Source of the DNA: Gammaproteobacteria bacterium
GTDB lineage: Bacteria; Pseudomonadota; Gammaproteobacteria; SZUA-152
DNA: 35,813 nucleotides
Direction: 5' to 3'
Assembly: GCA_021647705.1 (NCBI GenBank)
Contig: JAKIUF010000047.1
Coordinates: forward strand, 1-35,813
Below the pieces are notes generated by a model that was not told where the DNA came from, ran no database searches, and was given only the letters and a program-made list of their open reading frames with translations. The position numbers and the translations under genes were made by a program. The stretch's first letter is position 1. Each line of letters begins with the position of its first letter. Of the stretch, positions 1 through 8,293 are shown piece by piece.

Positions 1-632
1 GTGCGTAAATAGGCTACGACATCCGTGATTTCTTGTTCGGAAAGCTGGTCTCCCCAGGGCGGCATAATTTGTGACCGTCCCATGGTTTGGCCACCATAGG
101 TAATGATCATGGTTTTGTAATCATCGTTTTTATCACTTTTGGTCAAATTGGCAGGCGGTGGGTTATACAGTTTTGCCGCACGGCCTTTGCCATCAGCTTT
201 GATACCGTGACAAAGAATACAATTGGTCTTGAAAACGACTTCTCCACGTTTTGAACCGCTCGTCACTATTTGAAGATAAGCAACAACATCATTAATTTGT
301 TCTTCAGAAAGCTCATGTTGCCAGGGAGGCATAAATTCTGACTTACCAATCACCAAACCACCTTCACGGATAATTTTGAAATAATAATCAGGTTTAGCCG
401 GAGCTATAGTGAGATTTTTTACGCCATAAAGTTTGGCTGCACGGGCCATACCATCAGCTTTTTCCCCGTGACATAATTTACAGTAGTTTTTGAACACAAT
501 GCCACCACGCACAGCAGGTTTGGATAATTCTGTGTTTATTGCAGAACGTTTTTCTGCTGATGCGGGTGTTAAAAATACCACGATGCTTGTTAAAAATAGT
601 ATGAATGCCATCCTGGCGGATATCGTATTCAT
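1..632 (-). CDS. Two-domain (di-heme) c-type cytochrome, 3' end cut by window edge
   Basis: This is a periplasmic electron-transfer protein. The start ATG (632-630) overlaps the stop of the upstream cupredoxin gene as ATGA, so the two are translationally coupled. The protein opens with a signal peptide ending near residue 26 (TPASA). Two similar cytochrome c domains follow, each with a CxxCH heme site (CKLCH at 51-55, CILCH at 138-142) and a candidate axial Met in an MPPW motif (Met101, Met190). Both end in the LSEx-I-DVVAYL helix typical of small class I cytochromes. About 210 residues are visible and the second domain is nearly complete at the edge, so only a little may be missing. The paired domains and the MauG-like and copper neighbours suggest it receives or delivers electrons in that set; its exact partner is not known. 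Confidence 0.85.
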   Translation of the reverse strand, partial: MNTISARMAFILFLTSIVVFLTPASAEKRSAINTELSKPAVRGGIVFKNYCKLCHGEKADGMARAAKLYGVKNLTIAPAKPDYYFKIIREGGLVIGKSEFMPPWQHELSEEQINDVVAYLQIVTSGSKRGEVVFKTNCILCHGIKADGKGRAAKLYNPPPANLTKSDKNDDYKTMIITYGGQTMGRSQIMPPWGDQLSEQEITDVVAYLR

Positions 633-970
633 TGTACGCTGACCTCCATGTACATTTCTGGATGAATAGCACACTCAACTTCAGCCAATCCTGCTTTGTC
701 AAATGTTACGGTCTTTGATTGGCCTTTAGGAAAAGACCCCAAATCAAAGGTTTTTAGATCCGACAGGGAGAAAATATTATGGAAAAAAGGGTCTTCATTT
801 TTAAAGCGAATAGTGTCGCCCACTTTAATTGTGACGGCTTCAACTTTCTTACCATCCATTTTGAAGCTTTTGCTGTTTTGATCTATTTCATATTCTTTGG
901 AGAAGACTGAGGTGGCAAATACCATTGTCAAAATGATAAATACGACATTAAATAAATATTTTTGTTTCAT
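629..970 (-). CDS. Periplasmic plastocyanin-like cupredoxin
   Basis: This is a 113-residue blue-copper-type protein. A signal peptide (about residues 1-24, ending VFSKE) is followed by one small cupredoxin domain. The expected type-1 copper ligands are visible: His64 in FFHNIFS near the middle, then Cys100, His103 and a Met at 106 or 108 in CAIHPEMYM at the C-terminus. It resembles the plastocyanin/azurin-like proteins often annotated as methylamine-utilisation-type cupredoxins. It lies 27 bp downstream of the MauG-like gene and overlaps the cytochrome c gene by 4 bp, so all three are probably one transcript and one electron path. The redox partner is inferred from context only. Confidence 0.85.
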   Translation of the reverse strand: MKQKYLFNVVFIILTMVFATSVFSKEYEIDQNSKSFKMDGKKVEAVTIKVGDTIRFKNEDPFFHNIFSLSDLKTFDLGSFPKGQSKTVTFDKAGLAEVECAIHPEMYMEVSVQ

Positions 971-997
971 TATATTTTCCTCGTTGGGTTTAAGGCA

Positions 998-2035
998 TTA
1001 TTCAACTGGTAGCATGGGGTAGGTGATGGGGGTGGGTTTTCCGGTGAGTGATTTCATGAATACTACCAAGTCAGATTTTTCATTGTCGGTAAGGTTAAGT
1101 TCTTTAATGTTGGGGGAAATATTTTCTTTACTGATGCCACCAACATTATAATGCTCAATAACTTCTTCCAATGTTGCATAGGCACCGTTATGCATATAGG
1201 GTGCGGTTAAAGCAATATCCCGTAATGTCGGTGTTTTGAATGCACCAATCAGTATTTTCACTTTTCGAATGGCATAACGGCCAGCATCGGTTGCATCTTC
1301 CAGGCCGATATTATGGAAGCCATTGTCCGTAAAGTTAAAATTACTATGGCATTTGACACAATTGGCTTTTCCTTCAAATAACGTAAACCCGCGTAAAGCC
1401 GATTTGCTCATGGCTTTTTTGTCACCCTTAATCCAGCGATCAAAAGCGGCGTCAGTGGAAACGATGGTGCGTTCAAAGCTGGAAAGGGCTTTGGCGATGG
1501 TATTTTTGGTGATACCTTCTCCAGGATAAGCAACTTCGAAGGCATCACGATAACCTTTCAGCGCTTTTAATTCATCGATCAGACCATGTGAACGATCCTT
1601 TGATTTATGTAGATGCTGGGCCATTTCACCCTCATCTTCAATGGGGCCCAATGCCTGTTTTTCCAGGGATCGTGCGCGGCCATCCCAAAGCTGCAAGGGT
1701 TGGTAAGCCGTGTTGAGAATGGTAGGGGTAGAACGTCTTAGTATTTTCTGACCATGTCCAATAGCGGTGGGCAGACCATCAGACCATCCCAGGCCTGGGT
1801 TATGGCAGGTAGCACAACTTATCCAGTTAGATCCGGATAGACGAGGATCAAAAAATAACATTTTTCCCAGCTCAATACGCTCTGGTGTCATGCGGTTATT
1901 GTCAGGCTGTGGGATTTCACTGGGCCGCAAATAATGGCTTAAATCCGCGGCCAATATCGGTGCGCTTATAAAGGATAAGCATATAGCTAGAAGCATTTTT
2001 TGGCTGAACTTTTTAAATGGTGAATTAATGTCCAC
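998..2035 (-). CDS. MauG/cytochrome c peroxidase-family di-heme protein
   Basis: This is a 345-residue periplasmic di-heme protein. I chose the GTG at 2035 because GGAG precedes it at good spacing and a signal peptide follows at once (cleavage near ILAAD, residue 30). Longer reading in the same frame would run into the chemoreceptor gene. Two heme sites are clear: CATCH at 74-78 and CVKCH at 226-230. The C-terminal motif TAPYMHNGAYATLEE contains His282, and the residue 14 positions later is Tyr296 (in EHYNVGG). Classical bacterial peroxidases have a Met heme ligand there, while MauG has Tyr, so this is nearer the MauG-like branch. Substrate is unknown: no methylamine dehydrogenase genes are visible. 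It sits 34 bp after the chemoreceptor and 27 bp before the cupredoxin. Confidence 0.85.
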   Translation of the reverse strand: MDINSPFKKFSQKMLLAICLSFISAPILAADLSHYLRPSEIPQPDNNRMTPERIELGKMLFFDPRLSGSNWISCATCHNPGLGWSDGLPTAIGHGQKILRRSTPTILNTAYQPLQLWDGRARSLEKQALGPIEDEGEMAQHLHKSKDRSHGLIDELKALKGYRDAFEVAYPGEGITKNTIAKALSSFERTIVSTDAAFDRWIKGDKKAMSKSALRGFTLFEGKANCVKCHSNFNFTDNGFHNIGLEDATDAGRYAIRKVKILIGAFKTPTLRDIALTAPYMHNGAYATLEEVIEHYNVGGISKENISPNIKELNLTDNEKSDLVVFMKSLTGKPTPITYPMLPVE

Positions 2036-2069
2036 AGTTATCTCCACTATGTGGTTAAAATAAATTGAT

Positions 2070-3701
2070 TTAAAGGGTGAAACGATCAACAACACTGTTG
2101 AGGTTCGATGATGCTTTATCGAGATTTTGAGAAAGTTGATGAAGCTGTTCAGTTTCCTGATTGGCATCAACAGAAACATCAAATAATGTCGCAACGGAAG
2201 AAATAATGCCTTCGACTGCCTGGGTTTGTGATGACATGAGTCCTTCAACTTCTGTCATGTAAGTCCGCATATCTTGCACACGTTCGCTGCTGACTGTGGC
2301 TTCATCAGCCAGTCCTGTGAGTTTGTTGATATTATCTTTTGCATCAGAAACGCTGGTTTCAAGCGCATCAACAGTTGTGCTGACGCTGGCTGATATTTCT
2401 TCAACCAGTGTGGAAATTTCTGCTGTGGCATCTTCTGTGCGTTTGGCCAATTGACGAACTTCATCAGCGACTACTGCAAAGCCGCGCCCTTGATCTCCTG
2501 CGCGAGCGGCTTCAATGGCGGCATTCAAGGCCAATAAATTCGTTTGTGATGAAATGTCACGAATGGTGTCAGTGATACTGGTTACCTGATCGGCTGCAAC
2601 GGATAACCTGCGGGTAACATCCGCAGTATTTTCCATATCACTCTGGAAACGTTGAAATTCTTTCACTGTATTCAGCATCTGCTGTGCTGATTTTTTGGTG
2701 GTTGTCGATGTGATATCGGCACCTTCCGTAGCTTGCCGCAAACGCTCTGCTACATCATCAGTGACAGAATGTACTATTTGTGTATCTCCTTTAATAGCTT
2801 CGATACCATCGTGAAGCTTTGTTGATACCGTGCTGACTATTTCAGCAGTTTTTCCTATTTGTGAAGAATGTTCGCCGAGCAATTCTGATCCAGAGTGAAT
2901 TTCTGAGATTATTTCATGTAAATTACTGATTGTTATTGACATTGCATTTACAGTACGACCAATTTCATCTGTTCCTTCATCCGTCAATTCGATATTCAAA
3001 TTTCCATTGGCAAGACTGGTCATTGCCTTTTCAACCATACTTAATGGTCGAGTGACTAGGTAGGCAGCAAACAAACTGGTTATTATGCCCAGCAATAAAC
3101 CGATACCGACTACCCAGATCATGATGGTAATGGCGATGTAACCTTGTTTGATCAAAGCATCTTGTTCTGAAATTAATTCGTTGCGTTCCTTTTCTACTAA
3201 TTGCTGTGATAGATCATTAACCTTCTGAGCGTCGCTGGTGATGGACTGCATTTTTTCTACAGCACCCGCATCGTTATTTTTTCTGGCTTCTTTGATGACC
3301 TGTAGTTGAATGGGTCTCATGCGTTGGATTAATACCAGAATTTCTTTTACTTCTTCACTGTCTTTTAAGGTTTCAGATAAGGTTTGAATTTGTTCGTCCA
3401 GCAGCGAAAGGGAACGAATAGCGGCTACAGCCTGTTTACGAATTTTACTGCGTTCCTCTGTGGCAATCACCTTCGCTAAGGCGCGCTCCATTTCCACGAC
3501 GGCAACGCGGGCATTGGTTACACCATTCACTTTTTGTTGTGATACCTGAATGATATTAGCCATGGACTGGTTTTGTTGATAAATAGTAAAGGAACCAAAT
3601 GCACCTATGCCTAATACCAGTACAATATACAGGGCAGAATAACCCAATATTTTTTTTCGCCAGCCAACATGTGAAAGTGCTTTGGTAAGAATATTTATCA
3701 T
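2070..3701 (-). CDS. Methyl-accepting chemotaxis protein
   Basis: This is a 543-residue membrane chemoreceptor that passes ligand or redox signals to CheA/CheW. Order of parts: TM1 at about 20-41; a helical periplasmic region at about 42-186 of four-helix-bundle type; TM2 at about 187-215; a HAMP linker at about 216-268; then the cytoplasmic signalling coiled coil to the end. The highly conserved hairpin tip is present at about 383-424 ([19 protein letters not shown] followed by [15 protein letters not shown]). No C-terminal pentapeptide for CheR docking is seen (it ends DRFTL). The gene lies directly upstream, same strand, of the MauG-like, cupredoxin and cytochrome c genes, suggesting a sensor tied to periplasmic redox chemistry; the ligand is unknown. 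Confidence 0.93.
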   Translation of the reverse strand: MINILTKALSHVGWRKKILGYSALYIVLVLGIGAFGSFTIYQQNQSMANIIQVSQQKVNGVTNARVAVVEMERALAKVIATEERSKIRKQAVAAIRSLSLLDEQIQTLSETLKDSEEVKEILVLIQRMRPIQLQVIKEARKNNDAGAVEKMQSITSDAQKVNDLSQQLVEKERNELISEQDALIKQGYIAITIMIWVVGIGLLLGIITSLFAAYLVTRPLSMVEKAMTSLANGNLNIELTDEGTDEIGRTVNAMSITISNLHEIISEIHSGSELLGEHSSQIGKTAEIVSTVSTKLHDGIEAIKGDTQIVHSVTDDVAERLRQATEGADITSTTTKKSAQQMLNTVKEFQRFQSDMENTADVTRRLSVAADQVTSITDTIRDISSQTNLLALNAAIEAARAGDQGRGFAVVADEVRQLAKRTEDATAEISTLVEEISASVSTTVDALETSVSDAKDNINKLTGLADEATVSSERVQDMRTYMTEVEGLMSSQTQAVEGIISSVATLFDVSVDANQETEQLHQLSQNLDKASSNLNSVVDRFTL

Positions 3702-4287
3702 ATTGATGCCTACAGATATTGATGTGATTTACTTTTCATGCCGGTTTAAAATCTGGAGTTGTTGTTGGTTTTTCCATTCGGTATGGTATTTTCTCGTTTC
3801 GATACCGGGTTTTTGGTCAGTTGCGGCACAGCAGTTTTTTGGAAATATAGATATATGCATAGAAACCAGCAGGTGTGTTACGTCTGTTTTGTGAGAAATG
3901 TGGCACAATTCCATAGTGATTTAATCCTTATTTTTCATCCACTTAACGTTCTTCATCCTGTGGCAGATTTTTGAGAGAAGAACATCTAATACTTTGACGT
4001 TTGAAAACCCAGTAACGGAGTGAAGGCGGACAGGAAAAATAGCGGTTGTTTAGCCAATATCTTTACAAACAACAGCGATTAAAATATGAGGAATAAAGTA
4101 TGCGATGATTGAATGCACCGGCGAACGTCGTTAACTTAATAAGTATTGATGTTTTATCGCTTGTATTTTGATTATCATGTGTAGCTTGTTGCATGCGAAC
4201 TGCAATAAGGTGCCTCAGAAAATAATTAAAGAGCGCAGCCACTTAAATTTTATATACGAGTATTTACCCGGGAGTTTTTATCAACAT
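3702..4287. other. Divergent intergenic region, chemoreceptor / ABC exporter
   Basis: No convincing gene is seen in these 586 bases; short open frames here lack ribosome sites and recognisable content. The stretch must hold the promoters of the chemoreceptor operon (leftward) and of the exporter (rightward). The only clear structure is a 7-bp inverted repeat (GTTGTTT / AAACAAC) at about 4045-4075 with a 15-base loop and no T-run. I found no sigma28 or sigma54 consensus for the chemoreceptor. Confidence 0.5.
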
Positions 4288-6087
4288 ATGTCTGCATTTC
4301 ATCGTTACACTGCCGCACCCACTGAAAACCGTAAAGACTGGGCCAATATTCGTGCCTTGATGCCGTATTTGTGGGAATACCAGGGTCGAGTACTGCTGGC
4401 ACTCAGCAGCCTGATATTGGCCAAGGTGGCCAATGTAGGTGTACCACTGGTGTTGAAAGAGTTGGTGGATGGGCTGGGCATGGAAGTGGATATATTGGTC
4501 GCACTGCCGGTGGCTTTGTTATTGGCTTATGGGGCATTGCGACTTTGTGCCTCACTGTTCAATGAATTACGTGATGTGTTGTTTACTCGTGTGCGCTATC
4601 GAGCTATGCGGCGCTTAACTCTGCGCACCCTCGAACATCTGCACAAGTTGTCATTACGTTTTCATCTGGAGCGTAAAACGGGAGCTATCAGTCGCGATCT
4701 TGCGCGTGGTGCTGCCAGCCTTAGCACATTACTTAACTATTTTACCTTTAGCATTCTGCCCATTATGGTGGAGTTTTTGTTAGTGGCCGGTATTTTGGTG
4801 AGTCAATATGACGTGGTTTTCGCCTTTATTATTTTTGGCAGCGTTGCGGTTTATGTGGCCTTTACTTTTGCAGTGACTAACTGGCGCATGGAGTATCGAT
4901 TGGCCATGAACCGTTATGAATCTCAGGCCAATAATGAAGCCATCGAAAGCCTGATTAATTATGAAACAGTGAAATATTTCGGTAATGAAAAGATAGAACT
5001 GAGCCGTTGTGATAATACTCTCAGTAAGTGGGAGGATAATGCGGTTATCAGTCAGTCATCGATGTCACTGTTGAACTTTGGGCAGGCTGCCATTATTGCT
5101 GTGGCGGTAACATTGATTATGTTTTTTGCTGCAGATGAAGTACGCAACGGTGATATGAGTATCGGTGATTTTGTGCTGGTGAATGCCTTCCTGTTGCAGT
5201 TATTTATTCCGTTGGGTTTTCTTGGCATTGTCTACCGGCAAATGAAACATTCATTAACGGATATGGATCAGTTGATAAAACTGCTGGATGAGGTGCCGGA
5301 GATACAGGATCGCCCCGATGCACAGCCGTTAAACATTACCCGGGGTGAAGTCCGCTTTGAACATGTTGCCTTTGCCTATCAGGATGACCGGCCAATTTTG
5401 CATGATATTGATTTTTCCATTGCGCCGGGTAAAAAAGTGGCGGTGGTGGGTGCCAGTGGTGCAGGCAAATCAACATTGGCACGTTTACTATTTCGTTTTT
5501 ACGATGTAGGACAGGGGCGGGTGCTCATTGATGGGCAGGACATCAGCGAGGTGACACAAGCCAGCCTGCGTGCTGCCATCGGCATTGTGCCGCAAGATAC
5601 GGTGCTGTTTAATGAAAGTCTGCAATATAATCTTGCCTATGCACGGCCGGAAGCAACACAGGATGAAATCATCGCTGCGGTAAAACTGGCACAGCTGCAT
5701 GATTTTGTGCAAAGCCTGCCGGAGGGTTATGACACGGTGGTGGGTGAACGTGGCCTGAAATTATCCGGCGGTGAAAAACAGCGGGTGGCCATTGCTCGCG
5801 CGATTCTTAAACGGCCACGTATTCTGGTTTTTGATGAAGCCACATCGGCACTGGACAGCGAATCCGAGCAGGCTATTCTCAGTGCGCTGAAAGTAGCCAG
5901 TGCTGATCACACAACGTTAGTCATTGCCCATCGCTTATCGACCATTATTGATGCGGATCAAATCCTGGTGATGGAGGCAGGTCGAATCGTTGAGCTGGGA
6001 GACCATAATGCCTTGTTATCGCGTGAGGGGGTTTATGCAAAATTATGGGCATTACAACAACATGAGCGTTTGGAAATAAAAGCTTAG
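4288..6087 (+). CDS. Atm1/HMT1-type ABC exporter (fused membrane and ATPase domains)
   Basis: This is a half-transporter of 599 residues if the ATG at 4288 (MSAFHRY) is the start; the frame is open further upstream from 4168, but that extra stretch does not look like exporter sequence. The N-terminal half is the six-helix membrane domain and holds the Atm1 signature INYETVKYFGNE. The C-terminal half is the ATPase: Walker A GASGAGKST at about 388-396, signature LSGGEKQRVAIARA, Walker B ILVFDEATSALD and the H-loop VIAHRLST. Family members export glutathione-linked compounds, sulfur intermediates for Fe-S assembly, or metal-thiol complexes; which applies here is not shown. The gene is alone on its strand and its end lies 26 bp from the convergent aminotransferase gene. 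Confidence 0.93.
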   Translation: MSAFHRYTAAPTENRKDWANIRALMPYLWEYQGRVLLALSSLILAKVANVGVPLVLKELVDGLGMEVDILVALPVALLLAYGALRLCASLFNELRDVLFTRVRYRAMRRLTLRTLEHLHKLSLRFHLERKTGAISRDLARGAASLSTLLNYFTFSILPIMVEFLLVAGILVSQYDVVFAFIIFGSVAVYVAFTFAVTNWRMEYRLAMNRYESQANNEAIESLINYETVKYFGNEKIELSRCDNTLSKWEDNAVISQSSMSLLNFGQAAIIAVAVTLIMFFAADEVRNGDMSIGDFVLVNAFLLQLFIPLGFLGIVYRQMKHSLTDMDQLIKLLDEVPEIQDRPDAQPLNITRGEVRFEHVAFAYQDDRPILHDIDFSIAPGKKVAVVGASGAGKSTLARLLFRFYDVGQGRVLIDGQDISEVTQASLRAAIGIVPQDTVLFNESLQYNLAYARPEATQDEIIAAVKLAQLHDFVQSLPEGYDTVVGERGLKLSGGEKQRVAIARAILKRPRILVFDEATSALDSESEQAILSALKVASADHTTLVIAHRLSTIIDADQILVMEAGRIVELGDHNALLSREGVYAKLWALQQHERLEIKA

Positions 6088-6113
6088 AGACGCATGTTCC
6101 TGCCATACCTTGC

Positions 6114-7283
6114 TCATGTGACAGTGTGTGGTTGCCTCAGGTTTGCCGAGCTGGGTAAGCAAACGCCGCGCGTGAATAGATCCTCGGTTTGTGGCAGCTT
6201 CATGCGCGGAGCATTGTTGAACACAGACTGTTGGTGTAACGGGGTCCAAAAGGGGCGCAATAAAAAACCTTCGGCATGAGTAACGTTTAATAATTGGTCA
6301 CGCTGTTCACGATCCGGCAGCAATAGCAGATTGAGCCAGTGATTGCTCCGGCAGTCCGCGGGCTCATTTTGAAATTGTACACCGTCGAGTGTGGTAAAGG
6401 CGTTGGCATAGTCTTCTGCCAGTTGACGTTTTTGTGCCAGCAGTTGGGGTAATTGTTCCATTTGCGCACAGCCGAGAGCGGCATTGAGATTGGGTAAACG
6501 GTAGTTATAACCCACAGCATCGTGCTCGACAGCCCATGCGTGAGGTTGTTTGGCCGTGGTGGTGAGATGTTTGGCGCGTTGGGCCAGCTCGGGATCCCGA
6601 GTTAATACCGCACCGCCACCACCACAGGTGATGATTTTATTACCGTTGAAACTCAGTGCGGTTAATTGTCCCCAGCTACCAGTGTGGCGACCATCACGCC
6701 ACGACCCCAGAGATTCAGCAGCATCTTCGATGAGCACGAGTTGGAAACGTGCGGCAATTTCCGCCAATTCGGTCATGCGTGCCGGATGACCGAGCACGTG
6801 TACAACCATCAAAGCACGAACAGGCCGACCTGTGCTGCGGTTGTAACAGGTGTTGCCACGTTGTTCAGTGATATCAGTGAGATAGTCGTTCAGGCGTTGC
6901 GGATCGATCCCCAAAGTCTCTGCTTCGCAATCGATAAAGTGAGGCACGGCTCCTGAATAGACTACGGGGTTGGCGCTGCCGATGAAAGTCAGTGCCGGTA
7001 ATAACACTTCATCTCCGGTAGTAACTCCAGCCAATATCAGGCAGGTATGCAACGCAGCAGTGCCATTGACGGTGGCGATAGCATGAGGAATGCCGGTGTA
7101 TGTAATGAGGCTTTGCTCGAAACGATCAACATACTGGCCCACGGAAGAAACCCAGCCACTTTCCAGACAGTCTGTCACCAGCGCTTTTTCAGCATCACCA
7201 AAATCGGGTTCATGCAGACTGATGGGACGCTGCGCAGGAAGTATCTCGCGCAGGATGTTGAGAATGGATTGGGTCAGGGGCAT
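6114..7283 (-). CDS. legC: LegC-family PLP sugar aminotransferase
   Basis: This is a DegT/DnrJ/EryC1-type aminotransferase of 389 residues that transfers an amino group to the 4-keto sugar made by LegB, on the way to legionaminic acid. Visible marks are the N-terminal LHEPDFGDAEKALV and SGWVSSVGQYVDRFE, the PLP-contacting IEDAAES (Asp187), and SFNGNKIITCGGGG with Lys216 as the expected Schiff-base lysine. The start ATG shares one base with the legB stop (TGATG), so translation is coupled. Last gene of the maf-legB-legC operon. The other legionaminic acid genes (NeuB-, NeuC- and CMP-transferase-like) are not in this window. A closely related sugar (for example pseudaminic-type) cannot be fully excluded. 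Confidence 0.85.
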   Translation of the reverse strand: MPLTQSILNILREILPAQRPISLHEPDFGDAEKALVTDCLESGWVSSVGQYVDRFEQSLITYTGIPHAIATVNGTAALHTCLILAGVTTGDEVLLPALTFIGSANPVVYSGAVPHFIDCEAETLGIDPQRLNDYLTDITEQRGNTCYNRSTGRPVRALMVVHVLGHPARMTELAEIAARFQLVLIEDAAESLGSWRDGRHTGSWGQLTALSFNGNKIITCGGGGAVLTRDPELAQRAKHLTTTAKQPHAWAVEHDAVGYNYRLPNLNAALGCAQMEQLPQLLAQKRQLAEDYANAFTTLDGVQFQNEPADCRSNHWLNLLLLPDREQRDQLLNVTHAEGFLLRPFWTPLHQQSVFNNAPRMKLPQTEDLFTRGVCLPSSANLRQPHTVT

Positions 7284-8293
7284 CAGATGTTGTAAATACC
7301 ATGTTTATAATGTGTCAGGTTGGCTGGGTCGGTGAACCATTGTGCGGTTTTAGCAAGCGCACGCTTGAAACCATCATGTTGAGCGTATTCAGGTGACCAA
7401 TCCAGTAATTCGAGCGCTTTGCGATTGTCTGCCCACAGGCGTTCTACTTCGCTGTTATATGGGCGCAGACGTTGCTCGTCTGTTTTAATGTCTATTTCGA
7501 CATTCATTGTTTCGGCAATGAGTTGTACGGTGTCACCGATGCTGATTTCAAAGTTACTGCCCAGGTTTATTTCTTCACCCAGGACACGATCAGACTCAGC
7601 CATGGCAATGAAACCATTAACCGTGTCGCTCACATAACTGAAGTCGCGAGTAGGGTGTATGGCTCCCAGTTTGAGCTGGCGTTCACCGTTAGCAATCTGG
7701 GTGATCACGGTGGGAATCACCGCGCGTGCTGATTGGCGAGGGCCAAAGGTATTGAATGGTCTGACGATTGTCACTGGGGTTTCAAAAGCACGATAAAACG
7801 ACAGTGCAATTTGATCTGCGCCAATTTTGCTGGCGGAGTAGGGCGATTGACCCTGCAAGGGGTGTTTTTCATCAATGGGGACATAGTGCGCGGTGCCATA
7901 AACCTCACTGGTAGAGGTATGAACGATTTTTTCCACGCCCAGATCACGGGCAGCCTGAACAATATTAAGCGAGCCTTTGATGTTAGTGTCTATGTAAGTA
8001 TCAGGAGAATGATAGGAATAGGGAATACCGATTAAGGCAGCAAGATGCAGCACCACATCACAACCCTGCATGGCTGTACGTACACCATATGGGTCGCGGA
8101 TATCACCTGTAAAAACATCTAATTCCTGTTTGATTTCATCAGGTAATTCATCTAACCAGCCCCAGTGACCAAAGGAGTTGTAAAAGACAAAGGCACGTAC
8201 GTTATAGCCGAGACGAATCAGTTTTTCTGTTAGGTGTGAGCCGATAAAACCATCTGCACCGGTGATGAGAATTTTTTTGTTATTAAGTTTCAT
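7283..8293 (-). CDS. legB: NAD-dependent 4,6-dehydratase, LegB type
   Basis: This is an extended short-chain dehydrogenase/reductase of 336 residues that makes the 4-keto-6-deoxy intermediate from a nucleotide-activated N-acetylglucosamine. The Rossmann motif TGADGFIGSH (Gly12, Gly15, Gly18) and the catalytic YxxxK (Tyr152, Lys156 in SPYSASK) are present, with STSEVYGTA upstream of them. The stretches FVFYNSFGHWGWLDELP and RPFNTFGPRQSARAVIPT are ones I associate with LegB rather than with general epimerases. It overlaps the maf stop by 4 bp (ATGA) and legC by 1 bp. The neighbouring Maf gene and flagellins indicate that the product sugar decorates flagellin. Confidence 0.88.
   Translation of the reverse strand: MKLNNKKILITGADGFIGSHLTEKLIRLGYNVRAFVFYNSFGHWGWLDELPDEIKQELDVFTGDIRDPYGVRTAMQGCDVVLHLAALIGIPYSYHSPDTYIDTNIKGSLNIVQAARDLGVEKIVHTSTSEVYGTAHYVPIDEKHPLQGQSPYSASKIGADQIALSFYRAFETPVTIVRPFNTFGPRQSARAVIPTVITQIANGERQLKLGAIHPTRDFSYVSDTVNGFIAMAESDRVLGEEINLGSNFEISIGDTVQLIAETMNVEIDIKTDEQRLRPYNSEVERLWADNRKALELLDWSPEYAQHDGFKRALAKTAQWFTDPANLTHYKHGIYNI

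Noticed and set aside
2035-2248. Longer N-terminus for the first MauG-like protein, overlapping the chemoreceptor gene
   Set aside because: The extra residues are out-of-frame chemoreceptor sequence; the GTG at 2035 has a ribosome site and is followed by a signal peptide.
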